Of a stretch of DNA of 64,000 nucleotides, positions 40,494 to 51,140 are shown one piece after another (position 1 is the stretch's first letter; every line of letters starts with the position of its first letter). The DNA comes from Melastoma dodecandrum (Eukaryota; Streptophyta; Magnoliopsida; Myrtales; Melastomataceae). Under the pieces are notes generated by a model. That model saw nothing but the letters and a program-made list of their open reading frames with translations. It made no database searches and was not told the origin of the DNA. The position numbers and the translations under genes were made by a program. The stretch spans positions 8,680,001 to 8,744,000 of the forward strand of contig JARUPY010000606.1 of assembly GCA_029817715.1 (NCBI GenBank). Reading direction: 5' to 3'.

Positions 40494-41987
40494 GAATATG
40501 TTAAAGCAGTAACTTTGAGAAACGGCCGGGCACTTGAAGAAGTACCACCAAAGATTCGATCGAGTGACAATAAAAAGTCAAGTGAGATTAGTGATCTTCC
40601 ACGAGAGCCAATCAATGAGGAGACGAACACATCCAGGCTGAACACAGGACGAGATCAGGAATTTGTGAATTTTCACAGAACCGAGAAGGACGTGTCCTCC
40701 GGATCTGAAGGACGCGTCTCTGAACATTCTGTGGAAGAAGCAGCACAGAAGGACACGACCCTGCCATCTGAAGGACGTGTCTTTCCCTCAACTAAACAAC
40801 CACATCGTCCCACTTGGATAATACCCAACATGGGGAAGATAGAACGACCACCACTTCCATTCCCTCAAAGAGATAAGAAGCATGATGAAGCCCAATTCCG
40901 TAAGTTTCTCGACGTGTTTAAGAAACTCCATATTAATATTCCTTTTGCAGAAGCTCTTGAGCAGATGCCGAGTTACGTCAAGTTCATGAAGGACATTCTA
41001 TCGAAGAAAAGAAGGTTAGGTGAGTTTGAAACCGTTGCACTAACGGAAGAATGCAGTGCCATATTGCAACGAAAGCTTCCTCCTAAACTAAAAGATCCAG
41101 GTAGCTTCACTATCCCTTGTACTATCGGTTCACAATTTCATGGTAAGGCTTTGTGTGATCTTGGCGCAAGTATCAATCTTATGCCTTTATCTGTATACCA
41201 TGAGTTAGGTTTGGGGGAAGTGAAACCTACGTCTGTGATATTGCAATTAGCTGATAGATCAATAACATATCCTAGAGGTATTGTTGAAGATGTGCTTGTT
41301 AAATTGGATAAGTTTATCTTTCCAGTGGATTTCGTAGTTTTAGATTTTGAGGAAGATAAGAATATCCCCATCATCTCAGGGAGGCCATTCTTGGCAACAG
41401 GTAGAGCACTCATTGATGTTCAAAAAGGTGAATTGACCATTCGGGTTAATGATCAGGAGGTAACCTTTAATGTTTTAAAATCGATGAAATGCCCGAGTGA
41501 ACCTGATGAATGCTTTCTTATTGATGTTTTGAATAGGTACTCTACCAAGATGCCCTATGATGATCCACTTGAAATTGTAATGAATTCAATGTCATCCGAC
41601 AATGAAGAAGTACAAGAAGTGACAAAATCAATAGATGCAATACCACACATGTTAAGGGGAGCACATTTTGAAGCTTTGGAGAGGCCGCATAATCCGATGA
41701 AACCATCGATTGAAGAACCACCCCAATTAGAGTTAAAACCATTACCTGAACACCTGAGGTATGCATATCTTGGAAGTAATGAAACTCTACCCATTATTAT
41801 TTCATCGGAATTAACAGTGTCACAAGAAGAAAAATTACTTCGAGTCTTGAGGGAATATAAAAGAGCATTAGGGTGGACAATTGCTGATATTCGAGGTATC
41901 AGTCCGTCAATTTGCTTGCACAAGATTCTATTAGAAGAAAACCATAAGGTTTCGGTGGAGAATCAACGAGACTCAACCCGAACATGA
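40494..41987 (+). pseudogene. Retrotransposon aspartic protease and linker region
   Basis: The protease motif reads CDLGASINLMP, the Athila-type variant with Leu between Asp and Gly. Further on comes ISGRPFLATGRALIDV, the second conserved strand. The region 40676-40790 before the protease encodes a repetitive SEGRV-containing segment made by GGACGYGTCY motifs. The frame ends at a one-base frameshift near 41960, inside the block that should lead into the reverse transcriptase. Confidence 0.85.
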
Positions 41988-43483
41988 AGGAAGTAGTCAA
42001 GAAGGAAATCATCAAATGGCTTTATGCAGGTATAATATATCCGATTTCTGACAGTTCTTGGGTGAGTCCTGTGCAGTGTGTACCTAAGAAAGGTGGGATG
42101 ACCGTTGTCTACAACGAAAAGAATGAGCTCATTCCCACGCGAACGGTGACTGGTTGGCGAGTTTGTATGGATTATAGGAAGTTGAATAAAGCCACACGAA
42201 AGGATCACTTCTCACTTCCGTTTATAGATCAAATGTTAGATCGTCTGGCAGGTAAAGAATTTTATTGCTTTTTAGATGGTTATTCTGGATGTAACCAAAT
42301 TGCCATAGCAGCAGAAGATCAAGAAAAGACTACTTTCATGTGCCCGTATGGTACGTTTGCTTTTCGTCGAATGCCTTTTGGTCTATGTAATGCCCCAGCT
42401 ACGTTTCAGAGATGCATGATGTCTATTTTCACTGATATGGTTGAGCAGTGCCTTGAAGTTTTTATAGATGATTTTTCCATCTTTGGGATGTCTTTTGATG
42501 ATTGCTTGACAAATTTAGCTCATGTGCTGAAACGTTGTGAAGAAACAAACCTTATTTTAAATTGGGAAAAATGCCATTTTATGGTTCGAGAGGGTATTGT
42601 TCTTGGACACAGGATATCAAACAAGGGGATTGAAGTGGATCGAGCAAAGATAGAAACGATCGAAAAGTTGCCGCCACCAACATCAGTCAAAGCAATCCGG
42701 AGTTTTCTTGGACACGCAGGATTTTACAGAAGATTTTTCAAGGACTTTTCCAAAATTTCCAAGCTACTTTGCAATCTCTTAGAAAAGGACAGGTCCTTTA
42801 TTTTCGATGATGACTGCCTTAGTGCCTTCAACGAGCTCAAGCAAAGGTTAATTTCTATCCTTATAGTTATTGCACCTGATTGGAATTTACCATTTGAACT
42901 AATGTGCGATGCAAGTGATTACGCGGTTGGAGCCGTTCTAGGACAAAGAGTGAACAAGGTATTTCATGTCATTTACTATGCGAGTCGAACTCTTGATGAT
43001 GCTCAGGTAAATTACACTACCACAAAAAAAGAATTACTTGCGATTGTTTATGTCTTTGATAAATTTCGGAGTTATCTTGTCGGTACGAAAGTTATTGTGT
43101 TCATTGACCATTCTGCCATCAAATACTTGATCTCAAAGAAGGAGGCAAAGCCGAGACTTATCAGGTGGATTCTTCTTTTGCAAGAGTTTGACCTTGAAAT
43201 TAGGGACAGAAAGGGATCCGAGAACCAGGTTGCTGATCATTTATCGAGGTTAGAAAATGCGACTTCATCTCATGACTATGCGGTAATTAATGAGTCATTT
43301 CCTGGTGAACAATTCTTTGCTATGAACAATTTGTCGTGCCCTTGGTATGCCGACTTTGTGAATTATATTGTTTCTGACCATGTTCCCTTTGACTTTACTC
43401 CTCAACAAAAGAAGAAATTTTTGCATGATGTACGCTATTACATGTGGGATGAACCATTTCTCTTTAAGCATTGTACCGATTAA
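41984..43483 (+). pseudogene. Retrotransposon reverse transcriptase and RNase H
   Basis: Open over 499 codons. RT blocks: [55 protein letters not shown] and the catalytic FIDDFSIFG. RNase H blocks: [16 protein letters not shown], the catalytic Glu in [11 protein letters not shown], and [11 protein letters not shown]. It stops at TAA (43481-43483) exactly where the integrase begins in the same frame. Confidence 0.9.
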
Positions 43484-44622
43484 GTTATCAGGATATGTGT
43501 GCCAGAGGAGGAAATCAAATGTATCCTCGAACATTGCCACTCGTCACCCCATGGTGGACACTTTGGAGGAGACCGAACAGCGGCTAAAGTATTACAATCA
43601 GGATTCTATTGGCCGACTCTTTTCAAAGATTCATATAATTTTGTTGCATCTTGTGACAGGTGTCAACGCGTGGGAAACATCATCAGGAGACACGAAATGC
43701 CGTTGCAAGGCATCCTTGAAGTTGAGCTCTTCGATGTGTGGGGTATCGATTTTATGGGTCCCTTTATTTCATCTTTCAATAATAAGTATATCCTTATGGC
43801 TGTGGATTATGTTTCAAAGTGGGTGGAAGCAGTAGCGTTGCCCTCTAATGATTCTAAAGTCGTGTGCAAGTTTTTGAAAAAACTAATTTTTACCCGATTT
43901 GGCACACCACGGGCTATCATAAGCGACGAAGGGACGTACTTCTGCAACCGCTATTTTGATCAGCTTCTGAAGAAGTATGGTATCAAGCATAAGATAACTA
44001 CAGCGTATCACCCACAGACGAGCGGTCAAGTCGAAGTCTCTAATCGGGAAATCAAGCGGATTTTAGAGAAAACGGTATGTCCAACGAGGAAGGATTGGTC
44101 AACGAAGTTAGATGATGCATTGTGGGCATACAGGACAGCATACAAAAATCCAATTGGGATGTCACCATACAGAATGGTTTTTGGTAAGGCTTGTCATCTT
44201 CCGGTGGAACTTGAGCATAAAGCGTATTGGGCTCTGAAGAAGTTGAACCTAAATCTCGAAGAAGCCGGTGGAAGACGATTACTCCAATTGAATGAGCTCG
44301 ATGAACTTCGGTTGCAGGCATATGACAGTGCGAGAGTGTACAAGGATAAGACAAAGAAATGGCATGATGGTAAGATCATACCCAGACACTTCGAGACAGA
44401 CCAATTGGTATTGCTATTCAACTCCCAGCTCAAGTTGTTCCTTGGAAAACTAAAATCGAGATGGTCGGGTCCTTTCCGAGTGTTGAAGTATTCCCATATG
44501 GAGCAATTGAAGTATTAGAAGAGAGTTCGGGAAGGATATTCAAAGTAAATGGACAACGGTTAAAACATTATCGGGGAAGTTTTGACCGGGAAGCATCCTC
44601 GATTAACTTGAAAGAGGCCTGA
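43484..44622 (+). pseudogene. Retrotransposon integrase, broken near its end
   Basis: The HHCC zinc region ([11 protein letters not shown] to CDRCQ) and the DDE core are visible: [35 protein letters not shown]. In the second block Glu replaces the usual Gly beside the catalytic Asp. The frame runs to 44520, but homology to the integrase C-terminus continues in another frame to a stop at 44620-44622, so there is a frameshift close to 44480. Confidence 0.88.
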
Positions 44623-44825
44623 AAACGAGAAGAAAGTCAAACCGATAACTATAAATCAAGCGCTTCTCGGGAGGCAACCCGAGTTTACTTTTATTTTTTC
44701 ATTTTCATTGTTATTTTTGCATAAGTTCATCTTTTTATTTTGCTTTTTATTGACAATTTTTATTTTTATTTTGCAGAAAATTCAAGGACGCGTCCCTCAC
44801 AGCCAAGGACGCGACCTTAGGCATT

Positions 44826-46693
44826 CTGCAATTTTACAGAATCATGGAGGATGCATCCTCCAACTTGAAGGACGCGTCCCTCCGGAAAAAATTATTAAAA
44901 AAAATAAAATAAAATAAAATAAAATAAAACGTTATAATTGCTTTTAAATAAAAACCCTAACCTACCTTTCTCACAGCCGCCTCCTTCATTTTGTGCAGAA
45001 GCCTTCGAGGACTTGGAGGGACGCAACCCATCCGCAAATTGGAGCTAAAATCAAGCAAACCACACCACCCGTTGTTGGTCCCCAACGATTTCCACGCCAG
45101 CAGCACCCTCTCATCCACTTGGGTAAGCTTCCTTGCACTCCTCGCATTCTACTTGTTTTAGTTTGGGTATTAGGAAATGGGTTTGAAGAGGCCGCGACAA
45201 GGCGAGGATGCCAAATTCGTCTCGGAGGCCGCGAGAAACGGATTCGCCGAAGCTATGACGAGAAACAAGGGGTTTATTGCGGAGCGTGGGATGGAATTAG
45301 GAAGTGGACCACAATTTGTTCATTGGGTGTTAGTTCCTGTCGCCGAAAAGGGTTGAGAGCAGTTCATCGCTCCACGGAACCCGGCCGTGAATGCGATAGT
45401 CCGTGAATTCTATGCTAATGTCCCCGACCATAGGAATTATAAAGTGCAGGTGAGGGGAAAGCAAGTACCCTTTGATGGAAGAACCATCAACGATTGCTTC
45501 AACATACCTGTCCCTGAAGTCGACTACTACGAAGAGTTGGTAATCGGTGAATTTACGGCAACACAAGCTGCGAAGGTAAGTCAGGCTTTGACTAGGACGG
45601 AGAGCTCGTGGATTGTGGCTCAAAATGAATTCATGGCGATTCCACGGAAGGCTTTAACAAATATGGCCAAGGTTTGGTTTTACTTTGTCGCCCATACAAT
45701 GTTGCCGGTTACTAATCTCAATATGTGCAAAAAGAATCGTGCCATCCTGATTTATGCGATTCTGAAACGGAAGAGGATCAATGTGGGCAATATTATCCAT
45801 AGAGCAATTCTGCAAACGGCTAGTAGTACCAGATGGGGATTTTGGTTTCCTTGCTTGATTACCATGCTTTGTCAATAATCTGGCGTCCCAATGGCTGCGC
45901 ATGAAGAACTAGTTCAACCGGGCACGTTGATGAATGAGAGGTATATTAACGGTCTTGTGCAGGTAGTATAGGAAAAACCCAGACGACGTTCGGATATTGT
46001 GAAGGCTAGACAAGCTTCCGCATCGAGTTCTAGAGGAGTTGGATCGAGCATAGAGGAGCGGATGCTTCAATTGGAACTCAACGATGAAATTCGAACATCG
46101 TATATGGAGCTTTGCTTCCAGAGAGTGGAGGGCATGTTTAGGTTTCATGGAGCAGCGGCGGGGATTGACATGACAGGTCATCCAAGTACCCCTTCGTTTG
46201 CTGACTTCCAGAAGGAGGAGGAGCTTGGTTCGGATAATGACAACTCTCAAGACCTTGAGGACGAAAATGATGCTCATGACGGCAACGACTAGCTCACCCC
46301 AGGGGAGTACTTCGTTTCCTTAATCTTTCACTATTCATGTTTATATCGGGGCGATGTTTAGTCTAGGTTTGGGGGTGCTACAATTGTGCTGCAATTATGC
46401 TTATCTACATTGTTTGCGTTGATTGTCATTTCTGTTTTGTCGCTTGCTAGCGTTTTGATTTTTAATTTTGATTTTTAGGTCATTTCTAGAGTAAGTCTAG
46501 GTGTGTCTAACTCTTCAGTAGACTTGACGATATCTTTGATGAGCTGACCCTTATTCGATGATGACTTATTACGCACATGATTACGACTTATGGAAGAGTG
46601 AAAATTGAGCTTAATTGAGTGATTAAACTATTTTTTTAGTGGGTAATAATTCATCGGTATGGATTGGTAGTGAGTGAAAACAATTCTCGAAAT
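44826..46693 (+). repeat. Left arm of a ~1.87-kb inverted repeat
   Basis: This arm is repeated in reverse at 46729-48597. A sampled ~700 bases (45990-46693 against 46729-47440) show about 16 differences, so identity is roughly 97-98%. The arm holds 3' noncoding sequence of the element and its whole third ORF. Confidence 0.93.
45177..46292 (+). pseudogene. Third ORF of the element (putative plant transposon protein), left copy
   Basis: Begins MGLKRPRQG and runs to a stop at 46290-46292. The segment DGRTINDCFNIPVPE and AKVWFYFVAHTMLP match the plant-specific domain called putative plant transposon protein (Pfam PF20167, from memory), which is frequent in Athila-like elements in the position of an env-like gene. 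The function is unknown. It is broken by in-frame stops near 45356, 45876 and 45969. The tail is acidic (GSDNDNSQDLEDENDAHD). Confidence 0.75.
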
Positions 46694-46728
46694 TTAAGAA
46701 TAATTCTCCAACTACTATGCGTTATTAG
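46694..46728. other. 35-bp spacer at the centre of the inverted repeat
   Basis: Unpaired DNA between the two arms. It is AT-rich and would be the loop of a hairpin transcript. Confidence 0.9.
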
Positions 46729-48597
46729 ATTTCGAGAATTGTTTTCACTCACTACCAATCAATACCGAGGAATTATTACCCGCTAAAAAAAAACAGTTTA
46801 ATCACTCAATTAAGCTCAATTTTCACTCTTCCATAAGTCGTAAGCATGTGCGTAATAAGTCATCATCGAATAAGGGTCAGCTCATCAAAGATATCGTCAA
46901 GTCTACTGAAGAGTTAGACACACCTAGACTTACTCTAGAAATGACCTAAAAATCAAAACTAAAAATCAAAACACTACTAGCAAGCGACAAAACAGAAATG
47001 GCAATCAACCCAAACAATGTAGATAAGCATAATTGCAGCACAATTGTAGCACCCCCAAACCTAGACTAAACATCGCCCCGATGTAAACATGAATAGTGAA
47101 AGATTAAGGAAACGAAGTACTCCCCTGGGGTGAGCTAGTCGTTGCCGTCATGAGCATCATTTTCGTCCTCAAGGTCTTGAGAGTTGTCATTATCCGAACC
47201 AAGCTCCTCCTCCTTCCGGAAGTCAGCAAACGAAGGGATACTTGGATGACCTGTCATGTCAATCCCCGCTGCTGCTCCATGAAACCTAAACATGCCCTCC
47301 ACTCTCTGGAAGCAAAGCTCCATATACGATGTTCGAATTTCATCGTTGAGTTCCAATTGAAGCATCCGCTCCTCTATGCTCGATCCAACTCCTCTAGAAC
47401 CCGATGCGGAAGCTTGTCTAGCCTTCACAATGTCCGAACGTCGTCTGGGTTTTTCCTCTGCTGCCTGCACAAGACCGTTAATATACCTCTCATTCATCAA
47501 CGTGCCCGGTTGAAATAGTTCTTCATGCGCAGCCATTGGGACGCCAGATTGTTGACAAAGCATGGTAATCAAGCAAGGAAACCAAAATCCCCCATCTGGT
47601 GCTACTAGCCGTTTGCATAATTGCTCTATGGATAATATTGCCCACATTGATCCTCTTCCGTTTCAGAATCGCATAAATCAGAATGGCACGATTCTTTCTG
47701 CACATATTGAGATTAGTAGCCGGCAACATTGTATGGGCGACAAAGTAAAACCAAACCTTGGCCATATTTGTTAAAGCCTTCCGTGGAATCGCCATGAATT
47801 CATTTTGAGCCATAATCCATGAGCTCTCCGTCCTAATCAAAGCCTGACTTACCTCCGCAGCTTGTGTTGCCGTAAATTCACCGGTTACCAACTCTTCGTA
47901 GTCGTCGACTTCAGGGACAGGTATGTTGAAGCAATCGTTGATGGTTCTTCCATCAAAGGGTAGTTGATTTCCCCTCACCTGCACTTATAATTCCTGTGGT
48001 CGGGGACATTAGCAAAGAATTCATGGACTATCGCATTCACGGCCTGGTTCCGTGGAGCGATGAACTGCTCCAAACCCTTTTCGGCGACGGGAACTAACAC
48101 CCAATGAATAAATTGTGGTCCACTTCCTAATTCCATCCCACGCTCCACAATAAACCCCTTGTTTTTCTTCATAGCTTCGGCGAATCTGTTTCTCGCGGCC
48201 TCCGAGACGAATTTGGCGTCCACGCCTTGTCGCGGCCTCTTCAAACCCATTTCCTAATACCCAAACTAAAACTAGTAGAATGCGAGGAGTGCAAGGAAGC
48301 TTACCCAAGTGGATGAGAGGGTGCTGCTGGTGTGGAAATCGATGGGGTCCAACAACGGGTGGCGTGGTTTGCTTGATTTTAGCTCCAATTTGCGGATGGG
48401 TTGCGTCCCTCCAAGTCCTCGAAGGGTTCTGCACAAAATGAAGGAGGCGGCTGTGAGAAAGGTTGGTTAGGGTTTTTATTTAAAAGAAATTATAACGTTT
48501 TGTTTTATTTTATTTTATTTTATTTTTAATAATTTTTTCCGGAGGGACGCGTCCTTCAAGTTGGAGGATGCGTCCTCCATGATTCTGTAAAATTGCA
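46729..48597 (-). repeat. Right arm of the ~1.87-kb inverted repeat
   Basis: Reverse copy of 44826-46693. It ends 35 bases before the 3' LTR. Between arm and LTR there is GGATGCGTCC and a T-rich stretch, but no polypurine tract. Confidence 0.93.
47135..48250 (-). pseudogene. Third ORF of the element, right (inverted) copy
   Basis: Reads from MGLKRPRQG (48250) to the stop at 47137-47135. Where the left copy has stops near 45356, 45876 and 45969 this copy has sense codons. It is instead broken by a one-base insertion in a G run at ~47590 and a small shift near 47980. The two copies have therefore decayed independently. Confidence 0.75.
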
Positions 48598-48632
48598 TCC
48601 TCCAGGATGCGTCCTTTTTTTAACACGCCTAA

Positions 48633-50044
48633 TGATAACTCTATGAAAGTAGGGTTATTTCGTATATCTAATGATGCTTTATGTGGTTAGTCGTACGAGT
48701 ATTGATAGGAATTTGGTAGGATTTGAGTACGTTTTAGTTTTGTTTTAGTTTAAATCGATTTTTGTTATTTTCATAGTTTTTGAATCTATTTTGATTTGAA
48801 TCTTTTATTTTGTTGATGCCTCTTGGTTTGTCATGTTTTAATGTAGGAAAATGAAGGAGATTTTGAAGCGGGAACGAAGTGAAGTGGATGTGAGCGGAAA
48901 GTGGACAGAAAGCTGAAGGACGCGTCCTTCAGTCCTCAGGGACGTGTCCTTGAAGGTTCTGTGGATTCAAGCGACCACCGACGAACTTATTTCCAAATCG
49001 CTCAAGGAGTCTTCAAATCTTCCGGAGATTACATTATGAAGACATAGAGGATCAATTAGTCATTTATTTTGGTAGTTTTAGGTTATTTTATTTTATTCTC
49101 CCTAAAAATATTATCTAGATTTAGATAATATTAGGAAATCCTTCTAAATGGGAAGGAGAGATTCTGTTTTAGAGGAACTTTAGGGGGATTTATTTTGAGG
49201 GGAGGAAGGAGAAGGAGACATTCGACTCAAGGAGCAGAGAAGAGGTGACGGCTAGGGTTGAAGCGGAGAGCAGAGAACGAGGCTACTACTTCTCGGATCG
49301 GAAGATCGGGAGGGCGTTTCTCTTTTCTTTCTTTCCCGTTGATTTCTATGTCGTTATGTTTTCTCTTGAACTTGGGATAAATTTCTTTTACGCTATGAAC
49401 TAATTCCGTTTTCTAGGACTTCAATGGAACTTAACGTTTTTATTTAGCGAGTGAATTCCTTTTCTCCGTGTTATTTGAATTCGTGCAGTTACTTATTCAA
49501 ATCTTGATCTTAATGCAGTTAATTGCCTGATCACCAATTAATTTGATATGGAGACCTATTCGGGCTTGGAAAAGTTGTTTAGGTTAAGCCGTGGATTGTA
49601 TAGCCTACGTTAGCGTCTCGTTGGAAAACGAAGCTAATTCGCGAAAGGGATAGGAATATAATGAATCGCCTTAGGTGGCCATTTAGGGTTGTTGCATAAT
49701 GGGTTCCCACTAGTTAATTGCTAGGAATAGAGTGATTAACTCGATACAGGGAATACGTCCTTCGAGCACTCGGGAGAGGCGTAAGGAGATAATCGAACCC
49801 TAGGTTAGTAACTTGAGAATTTGATAACTGGAGAAAGGAAGGAACGAGTTAGATAATTCGTTAGGGGAAGTTGATAGTCCTAGGCTTTTAACATTTGATT
49901 GAACTACCGTTTATTTGCATTTTATTTCTCTCTTTTATTATCATTCATCTTATTGACTTGACCTCGATATCGTTAAACGTGTGACCGTTAGGAATTTTCT
50001 CTGTTGATTCTATGTGGGATCGACCTCTACTTACCCTATCTACA
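48633..50044 (+). repeat. 3' LTR
   Basis: 1412 bases, about 3.3% different from the 5' LTR by eye. It carries the same 20-bp palindrome at 48913-48932. It ends ...TCTACA and is followed by the ACGCC target duplication. Confidence 0.92.
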
Positions 50045-50049
50045 ACGCC
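50045..50049. repeat. Target site duplication ACGCC, right copy
   Basis: Matches 37578-37582 and confirms the right end of the element. Confidence 0.85.
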
Positions 50050-51140
50050 TCACAACCGGATACAGAAATCACCACCGAGATTGGGAACGCTCGGATAAAA
50101 TCTCGCCATGCTTGGAATCCACAATACGATAAGAGAAGTTGCGCAAAGTTTATGCAAGAACTTGACGGCTGCCAAATTGGGTAAAAATATTCCAAGGGTT
50201 CTGTCTAAGACATAAGCACAAGAGTCATATTTATAGAGGACCAAAAATGGGCTAACCCTAACTCTCCATTAGGCCCAAAATAGTAAAAACCAAAAGCTAA
50301 TTGAAAAAAACAAGTTCAAAATGTAAAACTAAAGAAACTGGGCTTTATGTCGGTAAGCCCGACTTTAAGTCTTTTCGAGCTCATCTTTTCGAGCTAAAGA
50401 ATCAACTCGATCACTTCAATAGCGTGAAGGTGGACCTCATCTCGAGTGCTCCTCTCGAGTACATTAATAGTGAGTAAAAAAAGAAAGGAAGAAAAAGGGG
50501 TTCCGAGTTTTTATAACTTGGTTTGGATGCACTCATATTCCAACTGCCGTGTGTGATAGAAACGAGAAATTTATCTGATACATTATGGATTTTTTAAAAT
50601 GAATGTCCACATCACATCCGTTGTATTAAAGATTGACCTGCTTATATTGACTAAAAGGAGGAAGGGGAAAACGTTGAGAAAGAAAGTAGAGAGGGAGGGA
50701 CTCAAAATTGGCAACACCCCAAATGATTGATCAATTGTGAATCCCCACCGGAAAGCCAGGGGGAACCACCCAACCAACCAACCTTTTCACGTGAAGAAGC
50801 TAAGCATTGTAATTATTAATAATTCATCATCCTCCGCGATGTTTTCTGCATGTCCTTAGTTATAAAGAAAAAGGCCATCTGTTTCTATGGGGTGTAGTTT
50901 ATTATTATTACACCTGGTGGAAAGCCCCTAAGGGGGACTGACTGACTGACTAATAGTTGTCAAAAAGAGAAAGGCCAAGGAAGGGACAGACAGACGGCTG
51001 GATGGTAATCAATCTTGGGATATAATAAACAACAAAAGAGAATAACGAGTAAGCATTTTGTATAATAAAGAATAGCTTCTGACTGACGGAAGCGGCTAAC
51101 GGTACGTGCACGTAACCGTTACGTTGTTTACTAAAATCGA
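50050..51140. other. Flank of the retroelement with a promoter-like cluster, no clear gene
   Basis: TGGGC-type motifs at ~50250, 50270 and 50340-50365 and the telo-box-like CTAACCCTAACT at ~50256-50267 resemble a housekeeping promoter. No coding frame over 65 codons is convincing. If the insertion is removed, the candidate minus-strand exon at 37407-37457 would lie about 0.1 kb downstream of 50050 on the minus strand. Confidence 0.4.

Larger units (their letters stand above)
37583..50044 (+). mobile_element. Athila-like Ty3 LTR retrotransposon with internal inverted duplication
   Basis: Two long terminal repeats (TG...CA) flank gag-pol and a third ORF; the whole is ~12.5 kb and is bordered by the 5-bp duplication ACGCC (37578-37582 and 50045-50049). 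The order gag, protease, reverse transcriptase, RNase H, integrase, then a non-pol ORF, the LTR size of ~1.4 kb and the primer site complementary to tRNA-Asp place it in or near the Athila lineage. gag-pol has two in-frame stops and two frameshifts, so this copy cannot make its proteins. By eye I count about 47 differences between the LTRs over ~1412 bases (about 3.3%), so the insertion is moderately recent. Its 3' third is an inverted duplication (own entry), which is not normal for the lineage. Confidence 0.93.

Noticed and set aside
44518..44622. Separate small gene after integrase
   Set aside because: It is the frameshifted integrase C-terminus, matching the usual end of the Athila polyprotein.
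50050..50244. 64-codon minus-strand frame near the right end of the retroelement
   Set aside because: No family likeness on its own; kept only as part of the split-gene hypothesis.
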